64,000 nt of DNA from the NCBI GenBank assembly GCA_943737045.1, contig CALSFV010000320.1, positions 124,001 to 188,000 of the forward strand. The letters run 5' to 3'. Both the position numbers and the translations under genes were made by a program. Under the pieces are notes generated by a model that was given only the letters and a program-made list of their open reading frames with translations, was not told where the DNA came from and searched no databases. Positions 54,374 to 64,000 of the stretch are shown piece after piece; the first letter of the stretch is position 1; each line of letters begins with the position of its first letter. Source of the stretch: Parapristionchus giblindavisi. Taxonomy: Eukaryota > Nematoda > Chromadorea > Rhabditida > Diplogasteridae.

Positions 54374-57300
54374 TTATTTCCGGTTGATACAGTAATACGG
54401 GCAACTGAAAAAAACATAATTGTCCATAGTCATAAATTCAATAGCAAAAAGATCAATCGCTCTTTGACTTCTCGGTGTTTTGATCTGCTTCTTTCAGCAT
54501 TATAAATTAATGAAAAATGTGCAGTATACTCACTCGCATCTGAAGTTCTGTGAGGGCCTTTGCGCCTCTTGATTGTATACATAGACCAGTTCCTCTCCCA
54601 TTTCGATTCGTTGACGAGTCACCAGAGCCACTCTGTCGAATTGAGTGGGGACGCCTCTCTCGTGGATTACACGAATCACTGTCATATTGGGACAGCATCC
54701 GTGATTGAAGAAGCGGAAGAGATTGGCCTTAAATTGAGACGATCATTTGAATTTATAACCTTATAATAGTTTAACAAAATGTGAGTAATTGCTCTGGAAA
54801 TTTCTCCAAGCAAGGCACCCTGTCTAAGCACTCTACCCCGCGGGGCACCCTGCCTTTAGTTTCCCCGCGGGGCACCCTGTCTAAACAATCCGCCCCGCGG
54901 GGCACCCTGTCATTTCAGAGACTCAACTAGCTGCCCCGCAGGGTGCCCCGCGGGGAAAAATTTCCAGAGTGTATATTTGTATTGTATTTTTTTGCGTATT
55001 GAAAAGTATTTGACAGGGGAGTATTAGATATCGCAACGCTTGCCAAACTGGAAAAAAAACATTATCGGTGCATTCATGTTAAGCAAATTAATGTGATTAC
55101 CTGCTTGTGAGAGGTGTAAGTCATCATCTGGTCCGTCTTCTCGTTCAGTCTGCAATTCTTTCATGTTTTTCAGATAGAGAGATAGATCGCATGAACTTAC
55201 GTGACATCCAGTGCCATCTTCGGATCAGCTCCATTCGTTGCCATTTCTTTGGCGAGACAAGCCTAAACATCACTGTGAATTACTAAAGAATACCATTGAA
55301 TAATCATCTTTCACAGGTAAAGCTACGCCATAACATGGTGTTTTCAATTCAAATTACTTTACGTTTAACGAAATAAACTGTAGAGATCACTTACGTCGCC
55401 AGCCACTTGCGCCATGTACGTGCCTCTCTGAATTGGCTCAGCAGCGAACACAGCCCATCCCATTTGGGGAGTTCTGAACAGGAACGTACCGTATCTGGAT
55501 CCCCTCTGAAATGTATAATACGTTTTTTAAACGATTTGAGGTCGCCAAAGCCACGTTTTTTTTTAAACTTAATTTTAGTCCTTGACGATTTGGAACTAAA
55601 AATGCTACGAGAACAAACCATGATCGTATTGTGTGAGCATGTGTCCAGGTTACATTTGCATGCTTCTGTACATGAGGAAGTTGTGACTCCCTTTGTGACT
55701 TGTTCAGCTTTCGTAAGTGGAGTTGGTATGGAGTCCTGAAGTAATATTTGAAAAATTCACCTCACTGTTACGTAAATAAAGAAGTATATAGATGATCGTT
55801 TTATCCAGACAAATCTAACTTTTCGACTCTCAATGTTTCCTGGTGGTTTGATTATTTCTGATTGATATACCCCATAACTTTCATGAAACTATCGTATTGA
55901 ATAGAAATGAAAGAGTGATAGATAACTCACTACTCCCATTAGTGAAACGCCGTTTCTGTTCATCAGAGTGTAATCTGCATCAAATGTGGCGAAGTAAGCA
56001 CGCTTGATCTGAAATAAATTTATTTTTGTTGTGACTACCACATACTTAACCTCGAAAAATGTTAAAGATACAATACCTTATGATGGCATGACTGATAAAC
56101 CGTGTCGTTGTCGCATCTGAAATCATTTACATTGCATGAGAAATTTGTTCAAGAATATAATTTTCATTGTAGATAAACGTAATCATTTGCAGATATCGTC
56201 GATCTCAACAATAGACCGTTGATTGATAAGCTTCCAAAGGTGCATGCGAACAGACTCAAACGCATGTTCAAATTCTCTCAAAATGAACAAGATGGACAGG
56301 TTTGAACTATGTTCAAGAATAATATAATCTTACGTTGCATTCGGTATCAAGGTTATTTCCTTGTCTTCTTTAGCCTGCGCTGTCATTTTCTTCAGTATCT
56401 TCAGAAGTTTCTCCGATCGATGAATATCCTCACTCCACTGAAACGATTTATAAAGTATAAGTCAGATATCTACGTTACTGCAAAATCGAAATTCAATTCA
56501 ATGGAAATGATTTTGTACTGATTGCTTGAATTTGTAGTATATTCGAAGCATCATTGAATCATTGAATTTTATTTTTAAAAATCATAAAAGTGTATCATCT
56601 CACCTCGAATTCTGGAACGACGTCGCTATTATCCGGGTCGTACAATCCTGTCCAATCAAGCACAATTATGGGTGCATGTTTAGTCTTGTAACAGTGCTCA
56701 ATTATGTTATTTTGAAAGTTGACAAGCTTCTCGACATAAGTCCGTCTCTGTAAAAAAAGTTATATTCGAAAAGTTGGCAAAAAGAGTGAGTTAAATGTAG
56801 TTAGATGTGTTTATTGAGCTTGGCACAGTAATTACTATGATAGCGAAATCAATCTTTATTTTAAAAAAATGTGTCAGAGGTTCGCTAAATTCCTAACCTT
56901 CTCCAGTTTTCTCCTCGTTGCATTGTAGACTGGAGTTTTCTTCTTCTTATTGAACTTCGACTCCAACCTTGCTTGAGCATGCGTTACGTCATCCAAAAGA
57001 TCTTGAGCCATCTTTCCGTGATCTGGATATTTCTTCTCATATGTCTCGCCCTCCTTTTCCTTCTTGATCACATCGAATTTCTCCAAGCGACATCTACCGT
57101 ATTCGTTGAACTAAAATGACATAATTTTCATATTTTTCATTGTTTAATATTGTTTTAGTACTTACCGCATTTCTGAAGCAAGCCTTGTTATGTTCTTCTT
57201 GTTTCTTGAGACGTTGTTCCTGAACAAATGCATTAAAGATGCTACTAGTATCTGAAATGCATCCAGTACCTCGGACATGTGACCGAGCTTGAGTTGCTCA

Positions 57301-59728
57301 ATAGCGGGAGCAATAAACTTGGGCTTTGTCTTCTTAGCTACGCACTGGCATGGCCAACTCTAAAAAAAAGCATTTGAAAAACTTTATTTCATTTTTAACT
57401 GACTTTACAATCGAATCGTTTATCGATTCCAGCAAGTATTCCATTGTGCTTTAGACAGACTGCACCCCTCGCTTCCAGCTCAGTCAAAACGCGAATATGA
57501 TCCTTGTTCGTTAGATCGAACTTTAGATTGGCCTGAAATCAACAGAATTATATCTCCTACGTGCTCACAGTTTCCTTCGTTCTTTTTTTATGTCATTCGA
57601 TATATCATACTTTTAGTTTACTCTTGATAGATCATCGATGTTTCTCCTTATGTCTTAAATGGCTCTGGTAAGAAGTTATTATTTCGCTTTCACTCACCAC
57701 ATCGTCGATATCAGCCATTTTACTGAACATCTCGAAGTATTCTTGACGATGTTCGGGTTTGTCGCGTTTCACGAAGAAACTGGGCTTATCAGTTCCCAGA
57801 ATCCTTCTGTAGTTGTCAAGCCAATATTGTACTCTTCGATGCAGCACCTTCATCTTATTTGCTTTCTCCAGAGCCTGTTTCCTTCTCTACAATAAACCCA
57901 ATTAATTTACATAAATAAATATTAGGTTGATTTGAGAAAAAAACACAAGTTAGATTTTTTTGTAAATATGCTATTAGAAACACCTGACGAAAGGATAGCG
58001 ACAAAGACGTTTGATTAAAAATATTTTTGAGACAATTTCCCACCTCCTCCAATCTGTCTTGCTGTTGCTTTGTTTGAATGAGACGAACATGTCTCAGTGT
58101 TCGATTCTTAAATTTCTTAAAATTAATTGAATGAGAGATTTCAGATGCAACAATTGCCGAAAAATATATCCCAAATATGATTTGTTTTAAAATCATTCGA
58201 TATAACATACTTTTAGTTTACTCTTGGCAGATGATTTGTCAGCTGATCGATTGGATTGAGTGCCTCGGTCATGACGAATCTAAACGAAATTAGTCTAGCA
58301 CAATACGCAGATTTCTGTTTTGCTTGATGCATTCTTGATTATGATTACGATCAAATTTTTTGTATGAACTAACCGAGTGGTCTGTGTTATTCCTGTTTGA
58401 TCGAGGCTCCTTCTCAGTAGTTTCAGGGGACGAATCAACTTCATGGGATAAGGGATTAATTGATTCTTTATTTGGTTCAGAAGTGGAGGATACATAATGA
58501 GATGACGGTAGAGCAGCACATTCGAATTCGTTCGTATTATAGATCTAAAAGAATGAAAGGGAAGAGTCGCCGTGAGACAACGAATATAAAGCGAAGATAC
58601 TCTTCCCATTGTAACTTCCCGCTTTTATAGTTCGTGTTTTATCATTGTATATCGATAGTTTAAAAAAATTTTAAAGCTAACCCGTCTGTTCGGCACGTTT
58701 ACTCTACGAAGAGACGATCTTCTGAGAGAAATTGGAGAGATATTGCGAGACTGTGGAACAGTCAAAGGGGACACAGGACGAGACGATGAACGGGAATTCA
58801 CATTATCCTCTTTATTCACCTTCTCGGTCGCAGTGGAGCTAGCGATCTGAAAGCTTGATAATTTTTTTTTAATTTCAAGCAATAAAAGCAATAAAAACGG
58901 ACCTATTATCATTATCATAAAGCTTATAAAATGTCCGAAAAATGTCCAGAAGGGGATCAATAATATCGTTAGACCGAACTTACACATTTCTTTTTAGCAT
59001 CAGGTACCACGGTTTCATTCTTTCTCTTTGTCGGAACTCGAACACGACCTCGTATACTCTTCTCATTTCCGTTTACAGTAGCATTAGTCTGAAATTCAAT
59101 AAGATTATGAAGTCTACAGTATTAGTAACTTGTAGAAAAGTACTAGAAACTTACACTACTAGTAGCTACAGCAGTTGACTCCTGATCAAGTTTACGCTTC
59201 TTATCCTTCTTCGCATTATTACCAACTTTCGCCGGCGACTTTTTCGCCTTAATTTAAATTATCAATTTTAGTCAACAATAATCTGATCAAAGTACATACA
59301 ATTGATGTTGATTTTTTTTTTAATTTTATAAAACAAATTAATTATAAAACAATGGCTATTTGACTGATGCTACATATTTAGACAAATGCTTTGAGGAGCG
59401 TGTCGGTAATAAAATCACGCCACATTTCGAAACATACATAACAATTCTGTTGAATAATACCTTCTTGTTAACTTTATTATACAGCCTCTTCAAGTACTGT
59501 GCACGAATCTTCTTTATCCGATCTTTTTTCTCCTGGAGTGTCTCCTTCTTTTTTTCCTTAACAGAATTCGTATCCTAAAAAGAAAAAATTCTTAAATTTA
59601 AATGGGACTTCGGTAACGACGAGTGCAAGTACGGTACGGAAGTACTATTCGAATCCGAATTAGGTAATACAGAAAAAAACTATTAATGGTACCTTTTTCA
59701 CAGATGTTCCGAAGTGTTTTATCTTCAT
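54374..59728 (-). CDS. SET-domain protein, putative histone H3K9-type lysine methyltransferase
   Basis: A 23-exon minus-strand model from ATG 59728 to TAA 54374; every junction keeps phase, giving 806 aa. The first 240 residues are Lys/Ser-rich and coiled-coil-like, with KRK/KKRK nuclear signals. The middle contains NKDHIRVLTELEARGAVCLK and WPCQCVAKKTKPKF. A pre-SET-like cysteine cluster is SCTEACKCNLDTCSHNTIM (exon 55735-55619). SET follows: RYGTFLFRTPQMGWAVFAAE and IQRGTYMAQVAGD (55505-55395), exons 55262-55201 and 55149-55101, then LFRFFNHGCCPNM, FDRVALVTRQ and GEELVYVYN (54727-54534). The post-SET FRCDCPYYC is in the last exon (54404-54374). The SET core NHSC reads NHGC, and the segment between is short. 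It resembles SUV39/SETDB-group enzymes of chromatin; substrate is inferred. Confidence 0.85.
54792..54969. repeat. GC-rich MITE-like element with CCCCGCGGGG repeats
   Basis: In a SET-gene intron. Ends ctctggaaattt and aaatttccagag are inverted. Inside, ccccgcggggcaccctg occurs three times, plus variants and an inverted cagggtgccccgcgggg. Composition contrasts sharply with the AT-rich surroundings. Confidence 0.8.
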
Positions 59729-60169
59729 GGTTTCGGATCGAACACTCTGTTGAATCTGTTAGATATATTGTTTGTAAAGGTGTATTTTTCTTCTTTATTT
59801 TCGATTAGCAGTTTAAATGTTCAGAAATAAATGAATATAAAATAAATTAATTCTCTTTCACTATATCTTTCACGATATCAAATTCTGTAAATGAAAGTTA
59901 TTAAACTTTACCTTCTAAACTACAGTATCCCGACTACGGTCAACTACCAGACTACGATAGTTGACGAACCTTAATGGTCAATTAATGAATGCCTAACAAG
60001 AAAAATAATATATCAGGTATAGCAGCAGAGTCAGTCAACTCAATCAAACATAGGAGAAATGAAACAATTAAATTATTTTATTCTGTGATAATAAATGAGA
60101 ATTAGGAACGGTTCAAGTGAAGATATTCTTATTATCGAAACGGAAGTAGAGCAAAAATATGATGGTCAC
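59729..60169. other. 5' flank of the SET gene
   Basis: Contains inverted blocks of tatcccgactacggtcaac / ctacgatagttgac type near 59930-59970. No exon was found. The promoter is expected here but no core element is distinct. Confidence 0.5.
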
Positions 60170-60681
60170 CAGGGGTGTGCGGGAAATTCTTTTCGGGAAA
60201 TTTCGGGGAAAAAAATTTTCCCGGTTTCAAAAGTCGGGAAATCGAGAAATTTCGGGAAAATCTGACTTTTCGCTTTTAGCTCATACAAGACCACTTTTTT
60301 TATTCAAAACATCTAATTTTGCATAATTAAAAGATAAGTCTTTTGATCTTATCATATGTAGCAGAAATTCGCACGCAAACAGTTTTTGACTGTCATTATG
60401 GTAATTTTCTTCGAAAGGCCCTCAAGAGGTCTGCACTACAAGGAAGTATTGGTCGAAAACTTCATTTCTAAATTCCGTTAGAATCATCTTTAGATTTTGC
60501 TTTCTAAAAATATACGAAAAAAATTTTCAAAACTACTCATTTACAATCATTTTTCCTTCGAAAAATCATTTTTTCATGAAACGGATTTCCCGAATTTTTT
60601 TATCGGGAAATACGTTTTCCCGAAAAAGACCGGGAAATTCGGGAAATTTCGGGAAAGGTCGGGAAATTTTTCACACCCCTG
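60170..60681. mobile_element. hAT-type MITE with 8-bp target duplication
   Basis: Begins CAGGGGTGTGCGGGAAATT and ends with the inverse AATTTTTCACACCCCTG. ATGGTCAC is duplicated exactly at 60162-60169 and 60682-60689. CAGGGGTG-type ends plus an 8-bp duplication are typical of hAT elements. The subterminal regions are dense in cgggaaatt(tcggg) repeats. 512 bp, no transposase. Confidence 0.92.
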
Positions 60682-60689
60682 ATGGTCAC

Positions 60690-62700
60690 GTTTTCCAATC
60701 CAGCCGAACGTCCTGAAACATATTTGGTTAATGCAAGTCCCTTTTCCAGAGTCATACCTATGCCTATTCTATCAATCGAGTTAATTTCTTATTAATTTCT
60801 TCTCTCTGAATCTGTTCCTTGGTTCAACCGCCTCGGGACATCATCGACGTTGAGGCCTGGAGACCATGACTGTTGTGTCCGAATCATTCATCTCTCATAT
60901 CGCATGATGTATCTCAAAGAACACAAATATAATTATACGATTTATGCAGCGTAATCGAATGTGATATGTGTAGGAAATTTCTGATAGTCGTTCATTTTCT
61001 ATTTATTTAATTATTTGGTAGATTGAAAGGATACCCGCAAATATCATCTGCTGCAGAGATCGTTAGAATTGAGTACGAGTCATATAGTAAAGTTCAGGCA
61101 AAGGCGCGATTTATGAAAATTGAAAATGTCAGGCAATGGATTTCGAACTCGCGACCATGAGTTGTTATCAAATCTATCTTACTACTCCATTTGATGGAGG
61201 CTGCATATGTTACCATATGGGAATGATAACATAGAATAGAAGTAGGAAAAAAGGAAGGGGAGAGATGGGATAGAGTATCAAACGAGGAGATCAGTGTATA
61301 AATTGTTCATGTAAATAGCCACCACGTTGATTCGTCCCCTCTATCTCCATTCATTGCTAGTAGAATGCGGGAGATGGAGAAAGAGTGGAGGAGAGTGGGG
61401 GAGAGAGAGAGCGAGAGAGAGGAGATGGCCATCCTCCCTCTAGTACCAACTGACTCGAGAGGCACGGCGTGTGGAGAGAGAAGAATGAGAAGGAGAATTG
61501 AAAGGGATGAATGAGACTGAAACATAGAAGAAGAAGAACACTTTGATTGCAACGAAAAATAGTCGTGAACCGACAGACAATCAAACCAAATCTCCAACAC
61601 TCTCAACCAACTTCTCAACATTATCCCTCACATCTAGGCACTATACTATTGGAGATTCAATAACAATATCTAGTGCAGTGTCTGTCTGGTTCTTTTTTTA
61701 GGTGTTATCAGACTAGTCTACTACACGAATGAGGATAGCATAGAAATAATCAGAAAGATATGATAATGAGTACGAGAATGGAGAGGACTGAATGAAGAAG
61801 GTTGAGGGTAGAGGAGAAGAGGACGTGCGGGAAAGGGAAGTGGGAGAATGGAGAGGAGAAGAAAGGGAGCAGAGAATATGAGAGAAGCCATAGATAGTTG
61901 CAACGCTGAAGGTCTCGTACTGATAAGATTGTGAGTCAGGCAGAATGATAAGAGAGATAGTGATGGATCAAACACGATTTGTGCCAGGACCACATATATG
62001 ATAGATGTCTATATATAATAGACCGAACCAAATTTCGATTGGTAAAGGAATATGAAGAAAGAGAGCCAACATGGTTGAGGACTTCATCTAAGAACTTTTT
62101 TTTTATTTTGATACTTATTGAACAACGATCTTTAATATATTTCTTGGTTATACCTATAAATCCTTTACTTACTACTTCAACCGATCCGTGATCCGATACT
62201 CGTCCGAGGGAGGCGATCCTTAAATGCTATTTCGGTTACGGTATTTTATTGATTGAACTTTACAGTAGCCCTCAAAACAAAAGTTTCGTTAATAATCTCA
62301 ACATCAGGCAACGTCACAAAATATATCCTATCACTCTATTTATGAAAAGGTTATCGGATGAATAGTACACATTATCCACAGTGCAGTACTCTTATATCTC
62401 ATCTTTAAAATGCCCTCATATATAAGTAAACCAAATAACTAACGTGATTTCCTTGACGTATCCATATCCCTGATGTAGTAGTACTACTAGTAGTAGAAGA
62501 GATGAGAGAGTATTTCCGATCTATACGAATGTATGAATGAATGCAGCTAGAGCTCTATCTCTCCCTCTCCATCTCTCCCTCTCCTTCCTATCTCGATAAG
62601 GAGGACCTAAACTCCTTCCCCTCCCTTCTCTCCATGCCTGTTCCTCTCTCTCTCTCTTTCTCTCAGTCTCTTCTATATTAGCCGATCTCTCGTCTGTCCA
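60690..62700. other. Low-complexity intergenic DNA
   Basis: Purine-rich (61240-61520, 61770-61890) and pyrimidine-rich (62560-62670) tracts. Open frames here are compositional. No gene was recognised. Confidence 0.6.
61134..61200 (-). other. Weak tRNA-like relic
   Basis: The minus strand has a B-box-like GGTCGCGAGTTCGAAATCC and an A-box-like TGGAGTAGTAAGA at roughly tRNA spacing, but the anticodon and acceptor stems do not pair. Possibly the head of an old tRNA-derived SINE. Confidence 0.2.
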
Positions 62701-62718
62701 CTCAGTCCTCTCACTGCA

Positions 62719-62835
62719 TATATATATATATATATATGTACACTTGTATATCAGTCGATATAAATACTATATATGAGAGTAGGAATGTGATCATGACATA
62801 TACTTGCTTGGGTAGTCGTTCAGAAGTCAACAGGT
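62719..62835 (+). promoter_or_regulatory. Possible promoter and first non-coding exon
   Basis: A (TA)n run at 62719-62737, a TATAAA at about 62759 and a short region ending in caacag|gtaagca, a good donor at about 62832, after a long CT-rich tract. This would suit the 5' end of a plus-strand gene lying to the right, but no downstream exon was recognised within the window. Confidence 0.25.
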
Positions 62836-64000
62836 AAGCAATCATCAGACTTCCATTGTATACGATTCCGAGCAGTTATTGGAATAACTGAAAATATCAT
62901 ATCTCATAGTATTATCATTTAATATGGATTATTCGCTGAAGCTTTATTCGAAAATGTAAGAACAAATGTACTTTTGCGGAATATGGATATTTTTATAGTT
63001 CGGGGTTGAGAGATGACAAATACACAATCACTACTGCGTAAGAAATAATTATTATTGTCCGAAGCATACCAAGAAAATATTATGATAATAATGTAAATGA
63101 CAAACTGAGGAATAAATGAGAGAGATCAGGGAAGGGAAAGAGGAAGAGAAATCTGTGTGAAAGGAAGAAGGCACTCATTAATCTCGTCTACTATACTCTT
63201 TTCTATCTACTAATGACATACTATATGTATATACGAGATGAAACCATGAAGTAATAGAAGTAGAAGGGAGAAAAAGAGAATGAGAGGAGAGGGGAACGGA
63301 GGGGAGAAGGAGAGAAAGGTAGAGGAGGGGAGAGGACCAGAGGGAGAAGGAGATCAGTCGGATGGAGTGACATGTGAAAGAAACTATAGAAATATACGTC
63401 CATGTGGAAGGCGGAATGAATAAGAGCAGAAATGGTCACTGCATATGAAGGAAGAAGGAGGAGGAAGAAGGAAATAAAACGTATACTAATCACCATGATT
63501 CAATGGAAGAAAGAGGACGAAAAATGTGGAGAAAGTATCTGAGATGAGGCGAATTCGTATAGAAGAAAGAGGGAACGCCTATGCAATGGAAAGAAAGGGA
63601 TAGGGGTGTATATCGCAAAACGAGGGTTTCCCTTAAGAAAATGTGATGTAACACAGGGGGCGAATATCGGACTGTAAACGTTTTACTTTATCTGAAAATA
63701 ATAACAAATGTATCCGACCTCGGAGGGTATTTTAAGATTCATAATTAAATGTTTTTTTAATACGATAAAGTCAGGATGTTGAGTGACCGCAGATGAGACG
63801 GCACGTAATGATTAATGATTTGTCAAGACGCAGTGAATCGATATGGGAAAGGTTCAGCTTACTCGGTTATACAGGAATAGCGATAGATTGATAGAGAGTA
63901 AAACTGCATGTGGAGAGATGCGGTATGGGGGTGAGGGTCACTCGTGAGATTAAGTGAAAGGGGAGAGAAATGGGATTGAAGGAGAATAATATAGAGGGAG
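62836..64000. other. Intergenic, purine-rich, no supported gene
   Basis: Strongly AG-rich from about 63240 to 63480, giving compositional frames. Nothing was recognised to the window end. Confidence 0.5.

Noticed and set aside
61307..61993. Several minus-strand ORFs of 75-104 codons
   Set aside because: They come from purine-rich tracts read as Ser/Leu/Pro-rich peptides; compositional only.

Overview
This window reads as nematode nuclear DNA. It is AT-rich, its introns are mostly short, and they end in (T)TTTCAG on both strands. It carries BEL/Pao-type and other LTR retrotransposons, an RTE-like LINE remnant and many small inverted-repeat elements, together with a serpentine-type 7TM receptor and a BTB protein of nematode style. 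No bacterial operon, CRISPR array or rRNA gene is visible. Genus and species cannot be fixed from the sequence alone.

Layout. (1) About 1-8390 and 10463-20475 are two copies of one tandem segmental duplication. Each copy holds, in order, a plus-strand gene with exons carrying SUMO-interaction-like motifs, an RTE-like LINE tail, an intronless minus-strand PB1-domain gene, and a minus-strand BTB gene. The BTB gene is intact in copy B and frameshifted and truncated in copy A. Copy A has gained a fold-back element and a solo-LTR-like segment. Copy B has gained a BEL-like retrotransposon (10697-15594) inside intron 1 of the SIM gene. Copy A preserves the empty target site. (2) At 21.4-35 kb lie a minus-strand 7TM receptor (24186-26788), a small plus-strand secreted peptide gene (28080-28527) and a minus-strand thyroglobulin/EF-hand secreted protein of SMOC/testican type (31963-34230). 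(3) At 35-39 kb is a nest of palindromic and inverted repeats, one with a tRNA-like sequence in its loop. (4) At 40.2-44.8 kb is a seven-exon four-TM membrane protein whose sixth intron is swollen by a 2.4 kb fold-back transposon. (5) At 47-53 kb are a 2 kb long-arm inverted repeat and a second, apparently very young LTR element (49577-53233). (6) At 54.4-59.7 kb is a 23-exon minus-strand SET-domain protein, a putative histone lysine methyltransferase. (7) At 60-64 kb are a hAT-type MITE and low-complexity DNA with a possible promoter.

The strongest unusual signals are in the two LTR elements. Both encode only a Gag-protease-like protein without reverse transcriptase or integrase, yet both have (near-)identical LTRs and clean target-site duplications, so both look recently mobilised in trans. 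The second has an array of short hairpins that share one hexaloop, TTGGTA, on different but perfectly complementary stems: four in each LTR and more in the leader. That is a covariation-like signature of a structured RNA or DNA signal. The SIM gene, built from repeated exon-intron units, is the other candidate for something undescribed.

Exon models were made by hand from splice signals and reading phase. The SET, four-TM, BTB and 7TM models close in frame across all exons. The SMOC-like model is interrupted at one exon, and the small TM gene at 46 kb is unresolved.
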